From contig JAJECF010000189.1 in the NCBI GenBank assembly GCA_022822125.1, positions 1 through 64,000 of the forward strand: 64,000 nt of DNA, in the 5' to 3' direction. The notes beneath the pieces are model-generated. The model had not been told where the DNA came from. It ran no database searches and saw nothing but the letters and a program-made list of their open reading frames with translations. The stretch is from Alphaproteobacteria bacterium. GTDB lineage: Bacteria > Pseudomonadota > Alphaproteobacteria > Bin95. Positions 36,114 through 44,588 of this stretch are shown here, in pieces (the first letter of the stretch is position 1; the number at the start of each line of letters is the position of its first letter). The translations under genes and the position numbers were made by a program.

Positions 36114-36959
36114 ATGACCGATGCGATCCGGGGGATCGACCATGCCATTATCGGCGTCCGCGATCTGGACGCTGCACGCGCGCAGTTCGAGCGCCTCGGC
36201 TTCACCGCCGCGCCGCTCGGCGACCATGTCGGCAAGGCGACCGCGAACCACTGCATCATGTTCGCCGACAGCTATCTGGAGCTGCTCGGCATCAACGAGC
36301 CCGACAAGCTCGACACGCTCGGGCTCGGCGCCTTTCTGGGGGCGCGCGGCGAGGGGCTGGTGAAGATTGCGCTCGGCACGCGGGACGCCGACGCCGCGCG
36401 CGCCGACATCGAGGCGCAGGGCTTCTCGCCCACCGGGCCGGACGACCTCGCCCGCCCGCTGACCGACCGGCCCGACGCTATCGTGCGTTTCCGCAACCTC
36501 CAGATCCCGGAAGCGGAGACAGGCGGTCTCGGCACATTCCTCTGCGGCCACAAGACGCCGGAACTGATGCGCCCGCCGGGTTCGACGGACCACGGCAACG
36601 GCGCGCGCAACCTCGCGGCGGCCGCGGCCGTCGTCGACGATGTCGAGGCGGTGGCCGGTCCCTGGGCGCGGCTGCTCGGCCGCCCGGCCGCGGGCGGTGC
36701 GCTCGATATCGGCCGCGGCCATGTCTATCTGGCGACGCCGGCGGATGCAGCCGGGAGCCCCGGCCCTTACGGACCGCTGCCCGGCCCGCTGCCGGCGCGG
36801 CCCTTCTATCTGGGCCTCCGGATCGAGGTGGCGTCGGTTGCGGCGGCGAAGGAGGCGCTCCGCCAGGCCGGCATTGCGCCCGTCTCCGAGGCGCCCGGCC
36901 GCCTCCGCATCGCGCCGGCCGACGCCTGCGGCGTGCCGCTCGAATTCGCCGAGGCATAG
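36114..36959 (+). CDS. VOC-superfamily (glyoxalase-like) protein
   Basis: 281 residues. GIDHAIIGVRDLDAARAQFE and the second half VVDDVEAVAGPWARLLG are two vicinal-oxygen-chelate units, as in the Glyoxalase_3-like family. A metal-binding His is in the first strand (IDHA). It follows the aldolase/SDR gene by 23 bp behind GGGAGAGAG and is likely co-transcribed. Reaction unknown. Confidence 0.85.
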   Translation: MTDAIRGIDHAIIGVRDLDAARAQFERLGFTAAPLGDHVGKATANHCIMFADSYLELLGINEPDKLDTLGLGAFLGARGEGLVKIALGTRDADAARADIEAQGFSPTGPDDLARPLTDRPDAIVRFRNLQIPEAETGGLGTFLCGHKTPELMRPPGSTDHGNGARNLAAAAAVVDDVEAVAGPWARLLGRPAAGGALDIGRGHVYLATPADAAGSPGPYGPLPGPLPARPFYLGLRIEVASVAAAKEALRQAGIAPVSEAPGRLRIAPADACGVPLEFAEA

Positions 36960-36966
36960 GCAACGC

Positions 36967-38478
36967 TCAGAGGGCCGAAGGTTCGATGCCGCGCCAGGCC
37001 CAGCTATTGTAGTCGTCCGGCGCGCGCAGGCAGGAGGCCCGCAGGGGATCGGTTTCGAGCGCGTCCCATACCGGCGCGGGGCCGTGTCCGTGCGCAGCCT
37101 GCACAAGGCGGCGCTCGCGCTGGCTCCGGCGGATTTCCTCCTCCAGCGCCGCCGCGTCCCAGGTCTCTTTCGCAAGGGCGCGGAGAGCGGCGAGCGTGTC
37201 GGCGCTGCCCGGATCGGCGGCGAGGTCGTGCAACTCCTCGGGGTCGGCCTCGAGGTCGAACAGCAGGTCGGGCGCGCCGCCGCCGGTCATCAGCTTGAAG
37301 CGCCCGCGCCGCACCATGAACATCGGCGAGGGCACTCCCTCTGAGGTCATCTCAGCGAATACCGGCCTGTCGCCGACGGCCGCCATGTCCTCGCATAGCG
37401 GCAGCAGGCTGGCGCCGTCGGGCGGGCGGGGCGCGCGGTCCGCGAGGTCGATCCCCGCCAGGTCGCAGAGCGTCGGCAGCAGGTCCACCAGCGAGACGGG
37501 TTCCGGCCGGCGGGCGGCGGCGAACCGCCGGGGGTCGTGGAGGATGAGCGGCACGCGCGCCGCATGGTCGAAGAAATGCTTCTTGAACCAGAGACCGCGC
37601 TCGCCGAGCATGTCGCCGTGGTCGGAGGTGACAATGACGACCGTGTCGTCCGCCGCGCCGGCTGTCTCCAGCGCCTCCAGCAGCGTCCCCGCCATGTCGT
37701 CGAGCCAGGAGCAATTGGCGAGATAGGCGTGGCGGGCGGTCCGCACATGCGCGTCGGTGATGTCCCCTTCGAGCAGGCCGTGATGGGCGAGCATGCGCCG
37801 GCTGTGGAGGTCGCGCTCCGGCTCGGGCGGGAGCGGGGTCGCGGGCATCGGGATGTCCTCGTGGCGGTAGCGCTCCCAGTGCTCGCGGCGCGCGAAATAG
37901 GGCTCATGGGGGTGCGTGAAGGACACGGCGAGGAAGAAGGGCTGCCGGCCCGCGGCCTCGTGCAGCCATGCCACCGAACGGGCCCGCACCGCCTCGTCAT
38001 GGTCCATCTGCATGCTGCGCTCGGAGATGCCGGAGCGGATGACGCCGCTCGAATCGTTGTTCGACGCCATGCGGGTCTCGTCCCAGTCCGGCGTCCAGTG
38101 GAAATCGGTCGGATAGAGCTCCGGCACCAGGCGCTCGTGGAAACCGTGCAGCATGTCCGGCCCGACGAAATGCTGCTTACCGGCGAGCGCGGTGCGATAG
38201 CCGGCGAGCCGCAGGTAATGCGCCATCGTCGGCGTGGCGGCGGCGAATTCCGCCGCATTGTCGAAGGCCCGCACCCGCGACGGCAGCATCCCGGCCAGCA
38301 TGGAGAAGCGCGACGGCGCGCAGAGCGGGAAGTTGCAATAGGCGTTCTCGAACACGACCCCTTCTGCGCAGAGTCGGTCGAGATGCGCCGCCGCCGCCGG
38401 GCCGCCATATGCCGGCAGCATCTGGGGCTTCAGCTGGTCGGCCTGGATCAGCAGGATGTTCGGCAGGTCGCGGGCCAT
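36967..38478 (-). CDS. betC: Choline-sulfatase (type I sulfatase)
   Basis: 503 residues from the ATG at 38476-38478. The formylglycine site is CAPSR (Cys53), with LLIQADQLKPQM for metal binding, GKQHFVGPDMLHGFHERL and the choline-sulfatase C-terminal segment. Choline-O-sulfate gives choline, then glycine betaine. Here no betA/betB lies beside it. It converges on the VOC gene with a 7-bp gap. The formylglycine-making enzyme is not in the window. Confidence 0.87.
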   Translation of the reverse strand: MARDLPNILLIQADQLKPQMLPAYGGPAAAAHLDRLCAEGVVFENAYCNFPLCAPSRFSMLAGMLPSRVRAFDNAAEFAAATPTMAHYLRLAGYRTALAGKQHFVGPDMLHGFHERLVPELYPTDFHWTPDWDETRMASNNDSSGVIRSGISERSMQMDHDEAVRARSVAWLHEAAGRQPFFLAVSFTHPHEPYFARREHWERYRHEDIPMPATPLPPEPERDLHSRRMLAHHGLLEGDITDAHVRTARHAYLANCSWLDDMAGTLLEALETAGAADDTVVIVTSDHGDMLGERGLWFKKHFFDHAARVPLILHDPRRFAAARRPEPVSLVDLLPTLCDLAGIDLADRAPRPPDGASLLPLCEDMAAVGDRPVFAEMTSEGVPSPMFMVRRGRFKLMTGGGAPDLLFDLEADPEELHDLAADPGSADTLAALRALAKETWDAAALEEEIRRSQRERRLVQAAHGHGPAPVWDALETDPLRASCLRAPDDYNSWAWRGIEPSAL

Positions 38479-38518
38479 GACGGTCTCCGGCGCGGGATTC
38501 GGGGCGGGACCCGTTGCC

Positions 38519-39394
38519 TCAGCCGTGGCGGGGCTCGTTCCACCAGGGGTAGAAGGCCGGCATCGCCTCGCCGGGCGTCGAGCCGAAGGCGGGCGGGCGT
38601 TTCTCCAGGAAGGAGGCGACGCCCTCGCGCGCATCCGCCGAGGCGCCGGTATAGGCCATGCCGAGCGAGTCGATCCGGTGCGCGGCCATCGGATGGTCCT
38701 CGCCCAGCATCTTCCACATCATCTGCCGGCAGAGCGCGACCGACATGGGCGAGGCGTTGTCCGCGATCTCGCGGCCGAGCGCACGCGCCGCCGGCAGCAG
38801 CTCATCCGGCGCGTGGAGCGAGCGCACCAGCCCGCCCTCGAACGCTTCCTCGGCGGAGAAGATGCGGCCCGTGGCGACCCATTCCATCGCCTGCTGCATG
38901 CCGACAAGGCGCGGCAGGAACCAGGAGGACGCGGCTTCCATCACCACGCCGCGCCGGGAGAAGACGAAGCCGAAGCGCGCCTCCGTGGAAGCGAGGCGAA
39001 TATCCATAGGAAGGATCTGCGTCGCGCCGAAGCCGACCGCCGGGCCGTTCACCGCCGCGATCACCGGCTTCTTCATGTCGAACAGCCGCAAGGACACGAG
39101 GCCGCCGCCGTCGCGGTGGCGCGCGCCCGGCTCCGGCGGGGCGCGGTCGAAGGTGGCCGGCCCGCCGGAGAGGTCCGCCCCGGCGCAGAAGGCGCGGCCC
39201 GCCCCGGTGACGATGACCGCGCGCACCCCGTCGTCGCGGTCGGCCACATCCAGCGCCGCCACATATTCGCCGATCATGGCCGCATTGACGGCGTTCAGCC
39301 GGTCCGGCCGGTTGAGCGTGAGCGTGAGCAGGCCGTCCTCGACCTCGGCCCTGAGCGTCTCATAAGACAACGGCGCCCCCCCCGGAAAAGACAT
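38519..39394 (-). CDS. Enoyl-CoA hydratase/isomerase family
   Basis: 291 residues. Crotonase fold: TLTLNRPDRLNAVNAAMIGE, oxyanion hole AFCAGADLSGG and NGPAVGFGATQILPMDIRLA, catalytic-region Glu in VVMEAASSWFLPRLVG. It hydrates or isomerises an acyl-CoA; the particular substrate is unknown. It lies 40 bp upstream of betC on the same strand. Confidence 0.88.
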   Translation of the reverse strand: MSFPGGAPLSYETLRAEVEDGLLTLTLNRPDRLNAVNAAMIGEYVAALDVADRDDGVRAVIVTGAGRAFCAGADLSGGPATFDRAPPEPGARHRDGGGLVSLRLFDMKKPVIAAVNGPAVGFGATQILPMDIRLASTEARFGFVFSRRGVVMEAASSWFLPRLVGMQQAMEWVATGRIFSAEEAFEGGLVRSLHAPDELLPAARALGREIADNASPMSVALCRQMMWKMLGEDHPMAAHRIDSLGMAYTGASADAREGVASFLEKRPPAFGSTPGEAMPAFYPWWNEPRHG

Positions 39395-39430
39395 GCGCCG
39401 TCCCCTACAGCATTTCCGCTGCGGGTGGAA

Positions 39431-40192
39431 CTATGGCGGGGATTGCCCAGCAGGCCTGCGGAAGAGCCGGGTGAACCAATCGACGAAGGGATCGGCGGCG
39501 GAACGGTCGCTGTCGAAATAGCCGGCCTTGAGCGCCGTACCATAGAGCAGTCCAGGGCTCTCCTGCCAGGCCAGCTAGGCACGTAACTCCGCCTTGCGTC
39601 GTGCGGTCCCAGGGAATGTCGCGCCAATGGCGCTTGCCTGTTCGGTAGCGCGAGCCGCATGCTCCAGAAGCGGGTCGTTCGGCCGGATCAGCTCAAGAAG
39701 GAATTCTTCAATGGCGCCCCGGCGCCTGTTATCGGGCATAAGCCACACGCCGACGCGGGTATCGGACTGCTCGCACTGCCCGATATAGCCTTCGGTCGGC
39801 ACCTCGACAGGAAGCGCCATACCCGTCTTTTTCAGTTCCCGCACAACTTCTCGCCAGCGGGTTGTCGCCGATAGGTCGGCATCCGCAACAAAGCCAACCG
39901 AGCTGCCAGTACCGGCCATCACGGTAGTCTCGATAGTTCTCATCAGGCGGTCCACACCTCCGGCGGCCTTCACCTTCGGGAACCAGGAATCTTCTTTTCT
40001 CAATCCGCGCCGCGCCTCGATATGCCGGGACAATGCGTCGGGCAGATCACCGGCCGCCAGAAGGTGAGCGGCCTCAAGCACCGAAGTCTTGCCGCTATTG
40101 TTCTTGCCGACCAGCAGATTGACGCGGCGCAAATCGTCGAGCCGATATGACTCGAATCCTCGAAAGCCGGTCAGTTCTATTCGACTGAACAT
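39431..40192 (-). pseudogene. Broken AAA ATPase / DUF3226-like fusion
   Basis: The frame begins at the ATG at 40190-40192 with a clear AAA/OLD-type N-terminus (RIELTGFRGFESYRLDDLRR, Walker A GKNNSGKTS). After about residue 80 it changes to the C-terminal part of a DUF3226-like protein (VGFVADADLSATTRWREV, RVGVWLMPDNRRRGAIEEFL). The ATPase has no Walker B or signature motifs, so a deletion seems to have joined two neighbouring genes. A TAG at 39575-39577 stands where a Trp is usual; beyond it the same frame still reads family-like (LAWQESPGLLYGTALKAGYF) until a stop at 39431. It is the remnant of an AAA plus TOPRIM-like pair of the kind often linked to phage defence. Confidence 0.7.
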
Positions 40193-40247
40193 AATGCGTT
40201 TGCGCGGGACAGCGGCGCAACGCCCCGACGAAACCCGAAAGAGGCGG

Positions 40248-40278
40248 CCCCGCTCCCCTTTCCCTGTGGAGAGCGGGG
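40248..40278 (-). terminator. Hairpin, possible terminator
   Basis: CCCCGCTC and GAGCGGGG form an 8-bp stem around a 15-base loop. It follows the open frame at 40287-40454 on the minus strand. The T-run after it is poor. Confidence 0.3.
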
Positions 40279-40286
40279 TCGTTATA

Positions 40287-40454
40287 TCACATTGCCGAGG
40301 TACGACCGTAGATGGAGAGGGAGATCGCCTCGAACTCCACGCCGTCGCCGGTGATCTCGTCGAACATGAAATCGCCGGGCCTGGAGCTGGACTGCAGCAC
40401 CTTGCCTTCCGGGCCGCAGCTAACGTCGCACCGGAACAAGAAAACCCTGCCGGA
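40287..40454 (-). other. Open 55-codon frame, perhaps a gene fragment
   Basis: A frame with natural composition (GRVFLFRCDVSCGPEGKV, then PGDFMFDEITGDGVEFEA) ending at a TGA at 40287-40289, but without start codon or ribosome site at its open end. It may be the 3' end of a lost gene between the PhyH gene and the broken AAA gene. Not identified. Confidence 0.2.
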
Positions 40455-40472
40455 TCAAGGAATGTGCCGCCG

Positions 40473-41261
40473 TCAGGGCCAGACGATCGGGAACTGTTCG
40501 CTGTCGAGCGGGGCGCCGTCGGCGAGCGCCGGGTTGCGGAGATCGTTGTTCGGGCCGGGGCCGGCGAAATAGGCGCAGCCCTCGCCGCAATAGCGCACCG
40601 CATAGCCGCGCCGGCGCGTGCCGGACGTCAGGTTGCCGCCCGCGCCGTGGACGGTCAGGGCATGGAAGGCGAGCGCATCGCCCGGTTCCATGTCCCAGGA
40701 GAGGATGTCGTAGCCGCCGGCGTCGATATCGGGCATCGGCTCGTAGTTCTCGCCCCTCTCATAGGCCGCCCCGCCCTCGGCGAAAGGCTCCGGCTGGAAC
40801 CAGCGCTCCCAGCGGTGCGAGCCGGCGACGAAGGAAAGCGCGCCGCTCTCGCGCGTGACCGGGTCGAGCGGCAGCCAGAAGGACATGACCGGCCAGCCGC
40901 GCACCGGCCAGTAGGGCTGGTCGTTATGCCAGCGCGTCGGCTGCGGCGTGCCCGGCTCCTTCACGAAAAGCTGGTCATAGAAGAGGTTGAGCCGTTCGGC
41001 GCCGAGGAACCGCGCCGCCACCTCCCGGAGCGGGCCCTCGCAGCAGAAGGCGCGGAAGCCCTCATGCGTTTCCCAGATGCGCAGATTGCCGTGAAAGCGC
41101 CCCGCCGCCGGCCGGTAGCCGTTGAAATAGGGCCCCGGTTCCGCGATGTCGCGCTCCACCGCCTCGGCCAGCATGCCGAGCCATTTGTCCGGCACCACGC
41201 CCTTCATCAACACCGCGCCGTTGCGGTCGAAATCCGCCCGTTCCCGTTCTGTTGGCCGCAT
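40473..41261 (-). CDS. Phytanoyl-CoA dioxygenase (PhyH) family protein
   Basis: 262 residues from the ATG at 41259-41261 with GGGAGAGG upstream. Iron ligands in TRWHNDQPYW (HxD) and the distal histidine in LAFHALTVHGAGGN. PhyH-family enzymes hydroxylate with Fe(II) and 2-oxoglutarate; bacterial members act on many small molecules. Single gene; substrate unknown. Confidence 0.87.
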   Translation of the reverse strand: MRPTERERADFDRNGAVLMKGVVPDKWLGMLAEAVERDIAEPGPYFNGYRPAAGRFHGNLRIWETHEGFRAFCCEGPLREVAARFLGAERLNLFYDQLFVKEPGTPQPTRWHNDQPYWPVRGWPVMSFWLPLDPVTRESGALSFVAGSHRWERWFQPEPFAEGGAAYERGENYEPMPDIDAGGYDILSWDMEPGDALAFHALTVHGAGGNLTSGTRRRGYAVRYCGEGCAYFAGPGPNNDLRNPALADGAPLDSEQFPIVWP

Positions 41262-41417
41262 GGTCCTCTCCCTTCCCGGCCGGTATCGCGAGCCGGGCGT
41301 TATATCACCGTTCGAGGACCGGAGCCGGGGGCCGCCCGTCATGTTTTGTCATGGGTCCCTCTGCGCGCGGCGCCTTTCCTTCATCATCCCGGATAGCAGC
41401 CTCGCTGCCTGTTCCCT

Positions 41418-41452
41418 CCTCATCCTGAGTAGCCGCGAAGCGGCGTATCGAA
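41418..41452. repeat. REP-like palindromic repeat
   Basis: CCTCATCCTGAGTAGC then CGCGAAGCGGCGTATCGAA. The inner part can fold as GCCGC-GAA-GCGGC. Confidence 0.8.
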
Positions 41453-41490
41453 CCTCATCCTGAGTAGCGGCGTCAGCCGCGTATCGAAGG
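41453..41490. repeat. REP-like palindromic repeat
   Basis: CCTCATCCTGAGTAGC then GGCGTCAGCCGCGTATCGAA and GG, directly after the previous copy in the same orientation. Confidence 0.8.
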
Positions 41491-41540
41491 GGCCTGCCCT
41501 GAGCTTGTAGAAGGGAGCCTCACCCCGAGCGGCGGTGCAT

Positions 41541-41587
41541 CCTTCGATACGCGCCTGCTGGCGCAGGTGCTATTCAGGATAAGGAAG
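41541..41587. repeat. REP-like repeat, inverted and diverged
   Basis: CCTTCGATACGC, a CTGCTGGCGCAG stem, then GCTATTCAGGATAAGGAA: the same element in opposite direction. Confidence 0.65.
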
Positions 41588-41742
41588 GGGACGGTGCCTG
41601 CCGGCGCGGGCGCTGCTCAGGATGCGGCAAGGGCAGGCTCCTCCGTCATGCGCAGACGCCGATCCGATCGATGTGACCCGCCGGCGGCGGCGGTTTACAC
41701 TGGCGGGCGGCCGCAGGACCGGCCACGGCAAGGGAGGCGCCT

Positions 41743-43092
41743 ATGAAAGCCGCACGCAAGGGCGTTTGGGGCTGGATGGCCTTCGACTGGGCCAACCAGC
41801 CTTTCAACACCGTCGTCACCACATTCGTCTTCGGCCCCTATTTCGCCTCGCGCGTCGCCGAGGACGCCGTCAGCGGCCAGGCGATCTGGGGCTATGCGAT
41901 GGCCGCGGGCTCGGTGCTGATGGCGCTCGCGGCGCCCGTGCTGGGCTCCATCGCGGATGCGCAGGGGCCGCGAAAGCCGTGGATCCTGGCATTCTCCGCG
42001 CTCTATCTCGTCGGCGTTGCGGGGCTGTGGACCGCCGTGCCCGGCATGGCGGACCCGCTGCCGGTGCTCGCCTTCCTGGTGGCGGCGCTGATCGGCGCCG
42101 AACTCGCCACCGTCTTCGTCAACTCGCTGCTGCCGGAGCTGGGGCCCCGCGAGGCGCTCGGCCGCATATCGGGCTCCGGCTGGGCGTTCGGCTATTGGGG
42201 CGGCCTCGCGGCGCTGGTGATCGTGCTGGGCCTGATGACGCCGGCGCCCGGCTCGGACATGACGATTCTCGGCGTGGCCCCGGTCTTGGGCCTCGACCCG
42301 GCCCAGGGCGAGGGCGCCCGCGCGACCGGGCCGTTCTCGGCGCTCTGGTATGTCGTCTTCATGATCCCGTTCTTCCTCTGGTCGCCGGATGCCGGCCGGC
42401 GCGCGCGCGGCGCCGCGGGAATCGTCCGGGAGGGCCTGGGCAGCCTGAAGGCGACGCTGGCCGGCCTGCCGGCGCGGCCGAGCCTGCTCGCCTATCTGCT
42501 GGCCTCGATGTTCTACCGCGATGCCATTCTGGGCATCGCCGTCTTCGGCGGCATCTACGCCTCCGGCGTGCTCGGCTGGGGCATGTTCGAGCTCGGCCTG
42601 TTCGGCCTCGTCATCCTGGTCACCGGCGCCATCGGGTCCTGGATCGGCGGGCTGCAGGATGCGCAGCGCGGGCCGAAGCCGGTGATCCTGTTCAATATCG
42701 TGCTGCTGACCGCGGCCGCGGCCGCCATCATGACCATCGCGCCGGGTGAGGTGTTGTTCATCGCCGTCGGCACGGCCGAGGCGCCGTCCTCCCTGCCGGC
42801 GGCCGCCTTCTATGTCTGCGGCGCGGTCATCGGCGCCACGGCCGGCTCGCTGCAGGCGGCGTCCCGCACCATGCTGGTGCATCAGGCGGACCAGGAGCAT
42901 ATGGCGGAGGCGTTCGGGCTCTATGCGCTCACCGGCAAGGCGACGTCCTTCCTCGCGCCCTTCCTGGTCGCGCTGGCGACAGACCTCTCCGGCAGCCAGC
43001 GCGTCGGCGTGGTCCCGATCCTGGCCCTCCTCGCCATCGGCCTCGCGCTGATGACCCTTGTGCGCCCGGAAGGCGACCATGGCCGGGAATAG
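41743..43092 (+). CDS. UMF1-family (Atg22-like) MFS transporter
   Basis: 449 residues, about 11-12 membrane segments. The N-terminus WGWMAFDWANQPFNTVVTTF and GSGWAFGYWGGLAALV, then ASRTMLVHQADQEHMAEAFG, are the marks of the UMF1/Atg22-like MFS branch. In fungi Atg22 releases amino acids from the vacuole; bacterial members have unknown substrates. A VOC gene overlaps its end by 14 bp. Confidence 0.85.
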   Translation: MKAARKGVWGWMAFDWANQPFNTVVTTFVFGPYFASRVAEDAVSGQAIWGYAMAAGSVLMALAAPVLGSIADAQGPRKPWILAFSALYLVGVAGLWTAVPGMADPLPVLAFLVAALIGAELATVFVNSLLPELGPREALGRISGSGWAFGYWGGLAALVIVLGLMTPAPGSDMTILGVAPVLGLDPAQGEGARATGPFSALWYVVFMIPFFLWSPDAGRRARGAAGIVREGLGSLKATLAGLPARPSLLAYLLASMFYRDAILGIAVFGGIYASGVLGWGMFELGLFGLVILVTGAIGSWIGGLQDAQRGPKPVILFNIVLLTAAAAAIMTIAPGEVLFIAVGTAEAPSSLPAAAFYVCGAVIGATAGSLQAASRTMLVHQADQEHMAEAFGLYALTGKATSFLAPFLVALATDLSGSQRVGVVPILALLAIGLALMTLVRPEGDHGRE

Positions 43093-43450
43093 GGGCGGGA
43101 CGGCGGACGCCACTCTGCGCATCGATTATATCGAGTTCGCTGTAGCCGACACCGCCCGGTCGAAGGCGTTCTACGGCCGCGCTTTCGGCTGGACGTTCAC
43201 CGATTTCGGCCCCGGCTATGCCGAGTTCGCCGACGGACGCCTGAAAGGCGGCCTCAATGCACTGGAGGACGCGCCCCGGCCGGGCGGCCCGCTGGTCGTG
43301 CTCTATGCCGGCGATCTGGGCGCGGCGCAGAGGCACGTCGAGGAGGCAGGCGGCAGGATCGTGAAGCCGGCCTATGGCTTCCCCGGCGGGCGGCGCTTCC
43401 ATTTCGCCGACCCCGACGGCCATGAACTTGCCGTGTGGACCGAGGACTGA
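43079..43450 (+). CDS. VOC-family (glyoxalase/bleomycin-resistance fold) protein
   Basis: 123 residues from the ATG at 43079, overlapping the transporter's last codons. RIDYIEFAVADTARSKAFYG and HFADPDGHELAVWTE are the VOC halves, with the metal Glu/His near the ends. Small stand-alone members often act as glyoxalase-like enzymes or bind a ligand. Likely co-transcribed with the transporter. Confidence 0.85.
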   Translation: MAGNRGGTADATLRIDYIEFAVADTARSKAFYGRAFGWTFTDFGPGYAEFADGRLKGGLNALEDAPRPGGPLVVLYAGDLGAAQRHVEEAGGRIVKPAYGFPGGRRFHFADPDGHELAVWTED

Positions 43451-43470
43451 ACGGCGGCGCCGGAGGACAG

Positions 43471-44466
43471 TCAGCCGGCCCTGCCGGCGAGCAGCGCCGA
43501 GTCGATCTGCTGCCTGAGCGGCCCGCCGGCGAGGAAGCGCCCCAGATTGTCGAGGAAGAGTTCGTCATTCCGCCGGACGGTGCCGGGCGAGGAGGCGGCG
43601 CAATGCGCGGTCATCGCAACGCGCGGATGCGCCCAGAAGCGGCTCCAGGCGGGCAGCGGCTCCTCCTCGAACACATCCAGCACCGCATGCGCCGGCCGGC
43701 CCCGGTCGAGCGCGGCGAGCAGCGCCCTCTCGTCCACAAGGCCGCCGCGCGCGACATTCACCAGCACCGAGTCGGCCTTCATGGCGCCCAGAAAGGCCGC
43801 ATCGACCATGCCGCGCGTCTCGTCCGTCAGCGGCGCCGTCAGCACGACGATATCGGCCTCCGGCAGCAGGCGGGCGATCTCCGACGGCGGGACCACGGCG
43901 TCCGCCGGCTCGTCTCCGGCGGGATGGCGGCGCACGCCGGTCACATGCGCATCGAACCCCCTTGCGCGCTGCGCCACCGCACGGCCGATATGGCCCATGC
44001 CGACGACCAGCCAGCGCGTCTCCGACAGCTCCCGGAAATCGAGACGGCGCCAGACCCGGCCCTGCTGCTGCGACCGCCGCCGGGCGCCGGGGTGGAACGC
44101 TTCCATCGCGCCGGCCAGCACATAGTCCGCGACCGCCGGGCCGGCGGCGTTGCTGTTGCAGATGAGCGCGCCCCGGCCCGCCAGCACCGGGAAGATCGGC
44201 GCGTCGTAGCCCGCGCCGCCCGATTGCAGCCAGCGGAGCCCGCCGGCATGGCGGAGCACGCCGAAAAAGGCGCGCACGGGCCCGCGCGTATAGAGGTCCG
44301 TGGAGGCGTAGGCGGCCACCGGATCGACGGCGCGGCGGTCGATCCCGGCGCCGTCCGCGCCCTGCACCCGCCGCTCGTCGTCCATGGCGGCGATATCGAG
44401 GCCCGGAACGGCCCGGAGCCTGTCCGCAAGGCGCTCGTAATCGGGCCGGTAGAGTAAAAGACGCAT
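43471..44466 (-). CDS. D-2-hydroxyacid dehydrogenase
   Basis: 331 residues. NAD(P)-binding GMGHIGRAVAQRA, active-site Arg in NVARGGLVDERALLAALDRG, Glu in DVFEEEPLPAWSRFW and the catalytic His in HPRVAMTAHCAASS. The family reduces 2-keto acids to D-hydroxy acids (glyoxylate, hydroxypyruvate and others). It converges on the VOC gene. Substrate unknown. Confidence 0.9.
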   Translation of the reverse strand: MRLLLYRPDYERLADRLRAVPGLDIAAMDDERRVQGADGAGIDRRAVDPVAAYASTDLYTRGPVRAFFGVLRHAGGLRWLQSGGAGYDAPIFPVLAGRGALICNSNAAGPAVADYVLAGAMEAFHPGARRRSQQQGRVWRRLDFRELSETRWLVVGMGHIGRAVAQRARGFDAHVTGVRRHPAGDEPADAVVPPSEIARLLPEADIVVLTAPLTDETRGMVDAAFLGAMKADSVLVNVARGGLVDERALLAALDRGRPAHAVLDVFEEEPLPAWSRFWAHPRVAMTAHCAASSPGTVRRNDELFLDNLGRFLAGGPLRQQIDSALLAGRAG

Positions 44467-44588
44467 GGCTGCCGCCCCCCGGGATTGTCGGACGCCGCGC
44501 CCTTGCGACGCGCCGGAGACGCCCTCGCCAACGACGCGCGGGACAGGGTAGCATCCGGCCCGGACCGAGACAAAGAACGGCAGGACCC

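Larger units (their letters stand above)
41262..41742. other. Gene-free stretch rich in REP-like repeats
   Basis: 481 bp with no credible gene. It holds two head-to-tail REP-like palindromes, one inverted copy, a degenerate copy near 41370-41405 and a related word CCCTGAGCTTGTAGAAGG at about 41497. The upstream part must carry the PhyH promoter. Confidence 0.7.

Noticed and set aside
40312..40572. 86-codon plus-strand frame between the AAA remnant and PhyH
   Set aside because: It overlaps the end of PhyH, has no ribosome site and has random composition.
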